From contig JBFKMV010000149.1 in NCBI GenBank assembly GCA_041629655.1, positions 1-13,080 on the forward strand: a stretch of 13,080 nt of DNA, in the 5' to 3' direction. Origin of the DNA: JBFKMV01 sp041629655 (GTDB lineage Bacteria > Acidobacteriota > Polarisedimenticolia > Polarisedimenticolales > Polarisedimenticolaceae). The notes below the pieces were generated by a model. The model worked only from the letters and a program-made list of their open reading frames with translations, had not been told where the DNA came from and ran no database searches. This document shows, piece after piece, positions 6,158-13,080 of this stretch. The position numbers and the translations under genes are program-made. Within the stretch, counting starts at the first letter, position 1. Each line of letters opens with the position of its first letter.

Positions 6158-7704
6158 GATCCGGCTCCTTCCTCGTCCTCGTCGCCCACGGGCAGCTCCG
6201 GGGCGGGCGGCGCGTCGGGGAACAACGGCGGGCGCACCGGCACGGCACCGGGCGCGATCTGCTCCAGGATCCGCCGCACGCGCTCCTCGTCCTCGCCGAA
6301 GCCGCCGCGGTCCAGAAACGCCTTGTACGCCACCACCGCGTCGCCGTCGCGGCCGAGCCGCATCAGCGCGTTGCCGCGGTACAGCAGCGCCAGCGAGTTG
6401 TCGGGCTCGATCGCCAGGGCGCGGCCGTACGCCTCCAGCGCCCCGGCGTGATCGCCGAGCAACGACAGCGTCACGCCGTCGTTCAGCTCCAGGTCGGCGC
6501 GGCCCGCGTCGCGGGCCAGGCCCGCGAACACGCCGTGCGCGTCGCGGTAGCGGCCGGTCTTGAACAGCAGGAACGCCAGCAGCTCGCGGTCGGCGGGCTC
6601 GGCGGGCGCGCCGCGCTGGTATTCGAGCGCGGTCTCCCAGTCGGCGCGATCGACGTAGACGCGGGCCAGCGCGCGATGGTCCGCGGGCGTCGCCGTGCCG
6701 TCGGCCACGCGCTGCTCGAGGGCGATCAGCCGCGCCTGCTCGGCCTCGAGCACGGCGCGGAACTCCGTCAGCCGCTGCGCGATCCGCGGCTCGATCCGCT
6801 CGTCGCCCAGCGCCGTGTCCAGGTAGCCGAAGGCCGCGTCGTACTCGCCGCGGCGGCGCGAGACCTCGGCCAGTCCCTCCAGGGCGCCGGGGTGGGCCGG
6901 GTCCAGGCCCAGCGCCTGCATGAACGCCGTCTCGGCGTTGGCCACCAGCTCCAGGCCGAGCTGGATCCGGCCCAGCGTGGCGTGGTGCTCGGCCACGTTG
7001 GGCTGCAGCTCGATCGCCTTGCGGATCGTCGCCACGGCCTGGTTGGCCAGGCCGAGCTGTCCGTAGGCCAGCGCCAGCCGGTTCAGGCCCGGCGCGAAGT
7101 CGGGACGGATCGAGACCGCCTCGGCCAGCAGCCGCACCGCCTCGTCGATGCGGTTGAGCCTCAGGTACAGGTCGCCGAGGTGGGTGTAGGCGTCGGCGTA
7201 GCCACGGTTGCTGGCGATCGAGCGCTCGAAGAACCGGATCGCCTTCTCGTCGTCGGCCATCGCCTCGTGCACGCGGGCGATCCCGTCGAGCGCCGGCGGG
7301 AACTCGGGGCGCAGCTTGATCGCGCGGTAGTACTCGGCCATCGCCTCGCCGGTGTCGCCGAGCTTCAAGAACGCGTCGCCGCGCGCGACGTGCGCCTGCA
7401 GGTGCGTGGGGTCGAGGTCGAGGGCCACGGTCAGCGCCTCCACCGCCTCCTCGTAGCGGCGGTCGCCGCTCAGCGCCAGCCCGAGGTAGTAGTGGGCGCG
7501 GAACGAGTTGAGCGCCATCGCCGCGGAGCGGCGCAGGCTGTCCACCGCCTTGACGTACTCGCCGCGCTTGTACGCCGCGACGCCCTCGTTGAGCAGCCGG
7601 AACGACTCGGTGCGCACCACGCCGGCCTTCTCGGCCAGCGCGGAACCGGGCAGCAGCGCACCCAGCAGCGCCGCGGCGATCACGAGACCCGTTGCGCGGC
7701 CCAT
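6154..7704 (-). CDS. Exported tetratricopeptide repeat protein
   Basis: The 516-residue product has a signal peptide (GLVIAAALLGALLPGSALA, cut before Glu25), then about seven consecutive TPR units up to about residue 290. Examples are AVDSLRRSAAMALNSF, AVEALTVALDLDPTHLQA, AMAEYYRAIKLRPEFPPA and AVATIRKAIELQP. A linker near 300-340 holds a helical stretch (RAVLEAEQARLIALEQRVA), and a second TPR block runs to about residue 460 (ALEAYGRALAIEPDNSLA). The Pro/acidic tail ends GDEDEEGAGS. TPRs are protein-interaction scaffolds; the signal peptide places this one in the periplasm. The ATG at 7704 is preferred over a GTG two codons upstream because GAGG lies five bases before it. It is the first gene of an operon with the VWFA gene, coupled by a 4-base overlap, and diverges from the three-adaptor operon. 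Its candidate -10 is at 7756-7761. Confidence 0.88.
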   Translation of the reverse strand: MGRATGLVIAAALLGALLPGSALAEKAGVVRTESFRLLNEGVAAYKRGEYVKAVDSLRRSAAMALNSFRAHYYLGLALSGDRRYEEAVEALTVALDLDPTHLQAHVARGDAFLKLGDTGEAMAEYYRAIKLRPEFPPALDGIARVHEAMADDEKAIRFFERSIASNRGYADAYTHLGDLYLRLNRIDEAVRLLAEAVSIRPDFAPGLNRLALAYGQLGLANQAVATIRKAIELQPNVAEHHATLGRIQLGLELVANAETAFMQALGLDPAHPGALEGLAEVSRRRGEYDAAFGYLDTALGDERIEPRIAQRLTEFRAVLEAEQARLIALEQRVADGTATPADHRALARVYVDRADWETALEYQRGAPAEPADRELLAFLLFKTGRYRDAHGVFAGLARDAGRADLELNDGVTLSLLGDHAGALEAYGRALAIEPDNSLALLYRGNALMRLGRDGDAVVAYKAFLDRGGFGEDEERVRRILEQIAPGAVPVRPPLFPDAPPAPELPVGDEDEEGAGS

Positions 7705-7752
7705 TCCCACCTCGCTCGCTTCCGCCGCGCGACGACGCGGCTGCCTCGACCC

Positions 7753-7812
7753 TCCAGTCTAGCCCGGCCGCCGCGCCGCGGCACACCCCAGGCCCGCATC
7801 GGGTAGACTGGA
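7753..7812. promoter_or_regulatory. Divergent promoter region with a 9-bp inverted repeat
   Basis: TCCAGTCTA (7753-7761) and TAGACTGGA (7804-7812) are exact reverse complements, 42 bases apart. Each contains TAGACT facing outwards, usable as a -10 for the TPR/VWFA operon (minus, 7756-7761, leader about 45 bases) and the adaptor operon (plus, 7804-7809, leader about 70 bases). No good -35 boxes are seen (GCACAC in the plus direction). The arms may be just two similar -10 regions or the halves of a shared operator. Confidence 0.45.
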
Positions 7813-7885
7813 ACCCGGCGCGACTAAACGGCCCGCGAGGTCCGCGCGTAACAACCTGCGAGATTCCGCCCGGGAACGGCGCCTG

Positions 7886-9085
7886 ATGAAACGATTCCTC
7901 GCGCCAGCGATCGTCCTGTCCGCCCTGGCCGGCGCCGCCGGCTGCACGGCGAACCGTGCCACGTCCGAGGCACCCCCGGCGCCGGAAGGCGAGCTGGTGG
8001 TGCGGCGGGGGGCGCTGCCCGGGCGCGTGCTGATCACCGGCGAGCTGAAGGCGATCCGCTCCGAGCCGGTGACCGTGCCGCAGACCGAGACCTGGCAGCT
8101 CCAGGTGCGCTGGCTGGTCGAGGACGGCGCGCAGGTGCGGCAGGGCGACCGCGTCGCCGAGCTGGACCACTCGCAGTTCACCGGAGACCTGGAGCAGAAA
8201 CGGTTCGAGAAGTCCGCGGCGGCCAACGAGCTGCGCCAGCTCGAGGCCGACGTGTCGGTCAAGCTGGCCGAGAAGCAGTTCGAGCTGGACCGCCGCGCGA
8301 TCGAGCTCGAGAAGGCCCGTATCGAGGCCGCCGTCCCCGCCGAGCTGCGCGAGCGCCGCGAGCACCAGGAGCTGCAGCTGGCCCTGGAGCGCGCCGAGGT
8401 CGCGCACGAGAAGGCGCAGGACGAGCTCGAGGCCTACCGCGAATCGTCCACCGCCGAGCTGGAGGTGCTGCGGATCAAGGTCCGCGAGGCGCAGCGCAAG
8501 ATCCGGGTCGCCGAGCGCGCGATCGAGGCGCTGGTGCTGCGGGCGCCGGTGGACGGGCTGGCCATCGTGGCCGAGAACTGGCGCGAGGGGCGCAAGTTCC
8601 AGGTCGGCGACAGCGCGCACGTGGGGCTGGCGCTGGTGCGGATGCCGGTCCTCTCGGCGATGAAGGTCGAGGCCTGGCTGAGCGACGTGGACGACGGGCT
8701 GGTCGTGCCCGGCATGCCGGCCACGTGCACGCTCGACACCTATCCCGACCTCGCGTTCCCCGGGCGCGTCGAGGATGTCACCCCGATCGCCCAGTCGGTG
8801 CGCTGGCAGTCGTTGCGGCGGGCGTTCCGCGTCTCGATCCGGCTCGACGAGGCCGACCCGGAACGGATGCGGCCGGGCATGTCGGTCAAGGTCGAGGTGC
8901 GGCACGGCTCGCCCCGCGAGGCGCTGCTGGCCCCGCGCGCCGCGCTGGACCTGGCGGCCGAGCCGCCGCGCGCGTTCCTGGCCGACGGGGACGTCGTCGA
9001 GGTCGCGCTGGGGGCCTGCGACAGCATGGCCTGCGAGGTCGAGTCGGGCCTCGCCGAGGGCGCCCGCCTGAGGCGGGCCGGATGA
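7886..9085 (+). CDS. HlyD/MacA-type periplasmic adaptor 1, probable lipoprotein
   Basis: The 399-residue protein starts with a lipoprotein-like signal (MKRFLAPAIV..., lipobox-like AAGC with Cys20), so it is probably lipid-anchored on the periplasmic side. Domains in order: membrane-proximal and lipoyl halves (about 45-95, VRWLVEDGAQVRQGDRVAEL); a long alpha-helical hairpin (about 95-215) with Glu/Arg/Leu heptads and a turn near AVPAELRER; the second lipoyl half (VLRAPVDGLAIVAENW, about 217-232); a beta-barrel (about 255-325); and a membrane-proximal end with DPERMRPGM. Such adaptors bridge an inner-membrane transporter and a TolC-type outer-membrane channel. It is first of four genes joined by 4-base overlaps; its TGA overlaps the next ATG. 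The Shine-Dalgarno is poor (GGGAACGG, far upstream). C-terminal Cys residues in CDSMACEV are unusual for the family and absent from the other two adaptors. Confidence 0.85.
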   Translation: MKRFLAPAIVLSALAGAAGCTANRATSEAPPAPEGELVVRRGALPGRVLITGELKAIRSEPVTVPQTETWQLQVRWLVEDGAQVRQGDRVAELDHSQFTGDLEQKRFEKSAAANELRQLEADVSVKLAEKQFELDRRAIELEKARIEAAVPAELRERREHQELQLALERAEVAHEKAQDELEAYRESSTAELEVLRIKVREAQRKIRVAERAIEALVLRAPVDGLAIVAENWREGRKFQVGDSAHVGLALVRMPVLSAMKVEAWLSDVDDGLVVPGMPATCTLDTYPDLAFPGRVEDVTPIAQSVRWQSLRRAFRVSIRLDEADPERMRPGMSVKVEVRHGSPREALLAPRAALDLAAEPPRAFLADGDVVEVALGACDSMACEVESGLAEGARLRRAG

Positions 9086-10314
9086 TCCGCGCCCGCGGCA
9101 AGGCGCTCGGGCTGCTGCTGCCGGTGGCGCTGGTGCTGATCGCGGCCGGCTGGTGGGTCGTGGCCGCGCGCAACGACGGCGCGCGCGGCGACTGGGTCGA
9201 GGTCGAGCGCGACGACCTGGTGCTGGGCGTCGAGGTCACCGGCACGCTGCGCGCCGTCGACTCCAGCACGCTCGGCTCGCCCCAGATCAAGGACCTCTGG
9301 GAGTACAAGATCTCGTTCATGGCGCCCGAGGCCGAGACCGTCGAGACCGGCGACGTGGTGGTCGGGTTCGACACGACCAAGCTGGAGCAGGACCTGCGCG
9401 AGAAGCAGGCCGAGGTCGAGGAGGCGCGCAAGAACATCGACAAGGCCAACAAGGAGCTGGCGCTGGGACGGGCCCAGGACGAGCTGGGGCTGGCCGAGGC
9501 GCGGGCACGGCTGCGCAAGGCCAGGCTCAAGGTCGACGTACCCCCGGAGCTCCAGCAGGGCAACGAGCTGGCCCAGGCGCGGCTCGACCGCGAGCTGGCC
9601 GAGCGCGAGGTGGCGTACCTCGAGCGGCGGATCGAGTTCCGGCAGCGCTCGGCCGCGGCGCAGCTCGCCGCGCTGACCGACCAGCTCGAGACGGCCGAGA
9701 GCCGCGTGCGCGAGATCCGCGAGGGCATCGAGCGGATGTCGGTCAAGGCCACGCGCGCGGGCACCGTGATCCACATCAGCGACTGGCGCGGCGAGAAGAA
9801 GAAGGTCGGCGACTCGACGTGGATCGGCGAGCCGGTGGTCGAGCTGCCGGACCTGACCACGATGATGGGCAAGGGGCAGGTCGAGGAGGCCGACGCCGGA
9901 CGCGTCGTCACCGGCCAGCCGGTCCGGCTGCGGCTCGACGCCCATCCGGACCTCGAGTTCAACGGCCGGGTGGGGCCGATCTGGCGCACCGTGCAGCGCG
10001 AGTCGTGGCGCAACCCGCTCAAGGTGGTGCGTCTCGAGATCACGCTGGACGAGACCGACACCACGCGGATGCGGCCCGGGATGCGGTTCCGCGGCACGAT
10101 CGAGACCGAGCGCGTCGCGGGGGCGCTCTCGGTGCCCAAGGAAGCGGTGTTCCCCGGGGCGGCGGGCCCGGTGGTCTACCGGCGCACGCTGCTCGGGCAC
10201 GAGGTGGTCCCCGTGGAGGTCGGCCGGCGCAACGAGAGCCGCGTCGAGATCGTCGCCGGGCTGGCCGAGGGCGACCGGGTGTCGCGGCGCGACCTGGCGC
10301 GGGGCCCGGCATGA
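9082..10314 (+). CDS. HlyD/MacA-type periplasmic adaptor 2, membrane-anchored
   Basis: The 410-residue protein has an uncleaved-looking N-terminal transmembrane helix (GLLLPVALVLIAAGWWVVAA, about 10-29) after basic residues, in place of the lipobox of adaptor 1. It then shows a lipoyl half ending at VETGDVVVGFD, an alpha-hairpin (about 98-218) with turn VPPELQQGNELAQ, and the second lipoyl half ATRAGTVIHISDWRGEKKKVG. A beta-barrel (ELPDLTTMMGKGQVEEADAG and on) and the closing DTTRMRPGM motif follow. The layout aligns region by region with adaptors 1 and 3 (compare DAHPDLEFNGRV with DTYPDLAFPGRV), so the three are paralogues. Start and stop both lie in ATGA overlaps, so translation is probably coupled throughout. 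The substrate cannot be read from the sequence. Confidence 0.87.
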   Translation: MIRARGKALGLLLPVALVLIAAGWWVVAARNDGARGDWVEVERDDLVLGVEVTGTLRAVDSSTLGSPQIKDLWEYKISFMAPEAETVETGDVVVGFDTTKLEQDLREKQAEVEEARKNIDKANKELALGRAQDELGLAEARARLRKARLKVDVPPELQQGNELAQARLDRELAEREVAYLERRIEFRQRSAAAQLAALTDQLETAESRVREIREGIERMSVKATRAGTVIHISDWRGEKKKVGDSTWIGEPVVELPDLTTMMGKGQVEEADAGRVVTGQPVRLRLDAHPDLEFNGRVGPIWRTVQRESWRNPLKVVRLEITLDETDTTRMRPGMRFRGTIETERVAGALSVPKEAVFPGAAGPVVYRRTLLGHEVVPVEVGRRNESRVEIVAGLAEGDRVSRRDLARGPA

Positions 10315-11594
10315 CGCGCCGCGGGATCTGGATCGTGCTCGCGCTGGCGGCCGCGGTGGTCGCGGCCGGGCTGGCCTGGCCGGGGCTGCGCGGGCTCGGC
10401 GGCGCGACGGACGTGCCCACCGCGACGGCCGAGCGTGGCGAGTTCCTGCGCCGCGTCGAGGCCGAGGGCAACCTCGAGGCCGCCCAGGCCACGGTGCTGT
10501 CGGCGCCCGCGAACCTCCAGGGCCCGGCCCGCATCGCCTGGCTGGCGCCCGACGGCACGCGCGTCGACGCCGGCGACGTGGTGATCCGCTTCGACCCCAC
10601 CGACTTCGAGAAGGAGCTGCGCGAAGGCCAGGCCGAGCGCGACACCGCGCAGAGCAAGATCACCCAGCGCACGCTGACCGGCGGCGCGACGCTCAGGAAC
10701 CTCGACCGCGACGCCGAGCTGGCCGGCCGCGAGCTCGAGTACGCGCGGGAGTTCCAGAGCAAGGACGCCGACGTCTTCTCGCGCTCCGAGATCATCGAGT
10801 CCGAGATCGACGAGGAGCTGGCCACGCACCGGCGCGGCCACGCCCGCGAGACGCGCGACGTGACCGACGTGCTGAGCGGCGTGGAGGTCGACCTGTTGGC
10901 GATCGAGCGCAAGAAGGCCGAGATCAAGATCCAGCGCGCCGAGCAGCGGCTCCAGGCGCTGGAGGTGCGCGCGCCGCACGACGGGATCTTCGTGCTCAAG
11001 GACCTGTGGGGCCGCGTGCCCGAGGTCGGGATGACGGTCTGGGTCGGTCACGCGGTGGCCGAGCTTCCGCAGCTCGACCGGATGGAGGGCAAGGTCTACG
11101 TGCTCGAGGCGGACGCCGGCGGGCTGCGCGAGGGGCTGGAGGCCGAGGTGGTGCTCGAGGCCCATCCCGGCGAGGTCTTCCCGGCGACGGTCCAGCGCGT
11201 CGACGCGCTGCCCACGCCGCGGGTGCGCAACGTGCCGGTGCAGTACTTCGCGGTGAAGCTGGAGCTGGCGCGGACCGACCCGGAACGGATGAAGCCCGGG
11301 CAGCGCATCCGCGCCACGCTGTTCCTCGACCGGCAGCCCGACGCGCTGACCGTGCCGCGCGAGGCGCTGTTCGACCGGGACGGCAAGAAGGTCGCCTACG
11401 TGCGGCGCGGCGGCGGGTTCGAGCCCGTCGAGGTCACGCCCGGGCCCGCGGCGCTGGGACGCGTGGTGATCGAGCAGGGGCTCCAGGGCGGGGACATCGT
11501 CGCGCTGCGGGATCCGACCCGCACCCCGGAGCGGCCGACGGACCGCGAGGCCGCGGGTAACGGCGGGCCGGGCCTGGCGGGGGCGCGGCGGTGA
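10311..11594 (+). CDS. HlyD/MacA-type periplasmic adaptor 3, membrane-anchored
   Basis: The 427-residue protein has an N-terminal transmembrane helix (IWIVLALAAAVVAAGLAW, about 6-23). The lipoyl half contains DGTRVDAGDVVIRFDPTDFE and the alpha-hairpin spans about 98-218. Here the turn region differs: the Val-Pro-Pro-Glu-like segment of the other two is replaced by acidic DADVFSRSEIIESEIDEELA. The second lipoyl half is EVRAPHDGIFVLKDLWG, followed by the beta-barrel with ELPQLDRMEGKVYVLEADAG and DPERMKPGQ. It has extra C-terminal residues rich in Arg/Pro/Gly. Because the hairpin tip contacts the outer-membrane channel or the neighbouring protomer, the altered tip suggests a distinct role in a mixed adaptor ring; this is inference. 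Its TGA overlaps the GTG of the permease gene. Confidence 0.87.
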   Translation: MTRRGIWIVLALAAAVVAAGLAWPGLRGLGGATDVPTATAERGEFLRRVEAEGNLEAAQATVLSAPANLQGPARIAWLAPDGTRVDAGDVVIRFDPTDFEKELREGQAERDTAQSKITQRTLTGGATLRNLDRDAELAGRELEYAREFQSKDADVFSRSEIIESEIDEELATHRRGHARETRDVTDVLSGVEVDLLAIERKKAEIKIQRAEQRLQALEVRAPHDGIFVLKDLWGRVPEVGMTVWVGHAVAELPQLDRMEGKVYVLEADAGGLREGLEAEVVLEAHPGEVFPATVQRVDALPTPRVRNVPVQYFAVKLELARTDPERMKPGQRIRATLFLDRQPDALTVPREALFDRDGKKVAYVRRGGGFEPVEVTPGPAALGRVVIEQGLQGGDIVALRDPTRTPERPTDREAAGNGGPGLAGARR

Positions 11595-12823
11595 GGCTGG
11601 TCGAGGCGTTTTTGACCTCGCTGGCCAACCTGGCCTCGCACAAGCTGCGCTCGGCGCTGACCATGCTGGGCATGATCTTCGGCGTCGGCGCCGTGATCGC
11701 GATGCTGTCGATCGGCGCCGGGGCCGAGAGCCAGGCGATGGAGATGATCGACCGCCTGGGGCTCAGCAACGTGCTGGTGCGCGCCAAGGACCTGACGCCC
11801 GCCGAGCTCCAGGAGCTGCGCAAGAAGTCGCCCGGCGTGGCGCGCCGCGACGCGCAGGCGATCCTCGAAGGCGTGCCCGGCGTGCGGCTGGTCGCCCCGC
11901 GGGTCGAGATCGACCCGTACCGGATCCTGGCCGCCGGGGCCAAGACCGAGGCCCGGGTCCACGGCGTCTCGCACCTCCAGGACGACCTGGGCCGGCTCGA
12001 GCTGCGCAGCGGGCGGTTCCTCGACGCACTCGACGAGCGCGGCCACGCGCAGGTGTGCGTGATCGGCCCCGAGGTCGGCCGCGACCTGTTCGGCAGCGAG
12101 CCCGCGGTCGGCCGGGATCTCAAGATCGAAGACGTGTGGTTCGAGGTCGTCGGGGTGCTCGAGACCTCGGCGGGCGGGGAGTCGTTCGAGGGCATCGCGA
12201 TCGGCTCCACGGCGCGGGAGATCTACGTCCCCGTGACCACGGCGATGCGCAAGTTCGACCGCGACGCGCTGGACTCGCCGCTGGACGAGATCATCGTGCA
12301 GCTCGAGGACGGGCAGTCGGCGCCCCAGGCGGCGGGCGTGATCCGCAACCTGCTCGACCGGCTGCACTCGGGCGCCGACGACTACGAGCTGGTGGTGCCG
12401 GAGGCGCTGCTGGAGCAGAGCCGCCGCACGCAGCGGCTGTTCAACATCGTGATGGGCTGCATCGCCGGCATCTCGCTCCTGGTCGGCGGGATCGGGATCA
12501 TGAACATCATGCTGGCCACGGTGCTCGAGCGCACGCACGAGATCGGCCTGCGTCGCGCGGTCGGTGCGCGCCGCGGCGACATCCGCTCGCAGTTCATCAT
12601 CGAGTCGTTCGCGATCAGCCTGCTCGGCGGCGTGGCCGGGGTGGTGATGGGCGTCGCGATCGCCAAGGTCGTCGCGGCCTGGGCCGAGTGGCCGACCGTG
12701 GTCACGGCGTTCTCGATCCTGCTCTCGACCAGCGTCTCGGTCGCGGTCGGCCTCGTCTCCGGCATCTACCCCGCGGTCCGCGCGGCGGACCTCGACCCGA
12801 TCGACGCGCTGCGCTACGAGTAG
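11591..12823 (+). CDS. MacB-type ABC transporter permease without nucleotide-binding domain
   Basis: From a GTG start overlapping the previous stop (GTGA), the 410-residue protein has the four-helix layout of MacB/LolCE-type permeases. TM1 is at about 20-43 (LRSALTMLGMIFGVGAVIAML). A large periplasmic MacB-PCD domain spans about 45-280. The FtsX core has TM2 (about 285-313, ISLLVGGIGIMNIMLATV), the cytoplasmic coupling helix EIGLRRAVGARRGDI (317-331), TM3 (about 338-360) and TM4 (about 369-395), ending in DLDPIDALRYE. Such permeases are mechanotransmission proteins: ATP hydrolysis in the cytoplasm moves the periplasmic domain and drives substrate through the adaptor and outer-membrane channel. 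Full-length MacB carries an N-terminal ATPase; here there is none, and no ATPase gene lies on either side in the window, so a separate subunit must be supplied in trans. Confidence 0.92.
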   Translation: MRLVEAFLTSLANLASHKLRSALTMLGMIFGVGAVIAMLSIGAGAESQAMEMIDRLGLSNVLVRAKDLTPAELQELRKKSPGVARRDAQAILEGVPGVRLVAPRVEIDPYRILAAGAKTEARVHGVSHLQDDLGRLELRSGRFLDALDERGHAQVCVIGPEVGRDLFGSEPAVGRDLKIEDVWFEVVGVLETSAGGESFEGIAIGSTAREIYVPVTTAMRKFDRDALDSPLDEIIVQLEDGQSAPQAAGVIRNLLDRLHSGADDYELVVPEALLEQSRRTQRLFNIVMGCIAGISLLVGGIGIMNIMLATVLERTHEIGLRRAVGARRGDIRSQFIIESFAISLLGGVAGVVMGVAIAKVVAAWAEWPTVVTAFSILLSTSVSVAVGLVSGIYPAVRAADLDPIDALRYE

Positions 12824-12921
12824 CGGGCCGCCAGCGTGGTGCGCAGACTGTGGGTGCTCGCGGCTCTCTTCAGGGAAGGTTCGGTAGCGGACGCTCGTGA
12901 TGGAGCCGCGCGGCGTGGGTG

Positions 12922-12951
12922 GAGGCGTCGTGGGGAGCCCCCCGGCGCCTC
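12922..12951 (-). terminator. Possible hairpin at the 3' end of the right-edge gene
   Basis: GAGGCG (12922-12927) pairs with CGCCTC (12946-12951), with an inner GGGG/CCCC helix, and overlaps the stop codon of the minus-strand gene at the edge. There is no T-tract on either strand. It could reduce read-through between the convergent permease operon and this gene, but the evidence is only the fold. Confidence 0.22.
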
Positions 12952-13080
12952 AGAATGCATACACCCGGTCATGCCGGGTGTTGGGGCCGATCTCGGGAGT
13001 CGTAAGCCCGCGCCGGTAGACGGTCATCCAGTGCGCCGGCACGGTGAGCCGCCAGGGGAACAACCTTCGAGCGAGCAGGC
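12950..13080 (-). CDS. C-terminus of an unidentified minus-strand protein (partial)
   Basis: A minus-strand frame is open from the window edge (first whole codon at 13078) to a TGA at 12950-12952 and encodes 42 residues, among them FPWRLTVPAHWMTVYRRG and ending TRHDRVYAF. GC at third positions is high, as in the other genes here. The peptide is rich in Trp, Tyr and Phe, which is unlike a random GC-rich shadow frame. I do not recognise the family. It would be convergent with the permease operon, leaving a 126-base gap (12824-12949) with no other gene I can support. Confidence 0.4.
   Translation of the reverse strand, partial: LLARRLFPWRLTVPAHWMTVYRRGLTTPEIGPNTRHDRVYAF

Noticed and set aside
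7705..7710. GTG at 7710 as start of the TPR gene
   Set aside because: The ATG at 7704 has better spacing to GAGG and gives a normal signal peptide; the difference is two residues.
4955..8905. A single 1316-codon open frame on the minus strand
   Set aside because: Only its last 400 codons (from 6157) are a real gene. The rest is an antisense frame through the TPR gene and adaptor 1, opened by high GC; the TPR gene uses another frame with clear repeats and a signal peptide.
12961..12981. Perfect 8-bp hairpin ACACCCGG/CCGGGTGT as terminator of the permease operon
   Set aside because: No T-tract follows on either strand and it lies inside the probable coding end of the right-edge gene.
12899..13018. 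Small plus-strand open frame after the permease (ATG at 12899)
   Set aside because: It has no ribosome binding site, no recognisable motif, and overlaps the more convincing minus-strand frame.

Overview
This window is GC-rich DNA with strongly GC-biased third codon positions, short intergenic gaps and several four-base gene overlaps. The gene content is a VWFA-related secreted protein paired with a TPR protein, carboxypeptidase-regulatory-like domains, a secreted beta-helix protein and a MacB-like permease with HlyD-type adaptors. This fits a Gram-negative, Acidobacteriota-like genome (for example Thermoanaerobaculia), probably from a metagenome. The phylum is an inference from gene content; no rRNA or marker gene is present. 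It looks like ordinary chromosome, with no transposase, integrase, phage gene or CRISPR array.

Left part (1-2024): the C-terminus of a probable SpoIIE/PP2C-type phosphatase, then a minus-strand tRNA-Asp(GTC) with its own UUCG-capped terminator. A plus-strand SMP-30/gluconolactonase-like lipoprotein follows, convergent with a small CBM48/isoamylase early-set protein on the minus strand. That small gene lies directly downstream of tRNA-Val(TAC) with no visible terminator or second promoter between them.

Middle part (2025-7704): two exported plus-strand proteins come first, a right-handed beta-helix protein and a protein with two carboxypeptidase-regulatory-like domains. A type II BrnT/BrnA toxin-antitoxin pair on the minus strand is expressed from a near-consensus promoter placed so close to the toxin start that its mRNA should be almost leaderless. 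A minus-strand operon follows, TPR protein then VWFA-related protein, both exported and overlapping by ATGA.

Right part (7886-12823): divergent from the TPR/VWA operon is a tightly coupled four-gene operon. It encodes three different HlyD/MacA-like periplasmic adaptors in a row and then a MacB-type ABC permease. Every junction is a 4-base ATGA or GTGA overlap. The 181-base divergent region carries a perfect 9-base inverted repeat, TCCAGTCTA / TAGACTGGA, whose arms contain the candidate -10 boxes of both operons. No ATPase or TolC-like gene is next to the permease, so this would be a three-adaptor export system that recruits its ATPase and outer-membrane channel from elsewhere. It is the most interesting system here. 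The right edge holds the probable C-terminus of an unidentified minus-strand gene.
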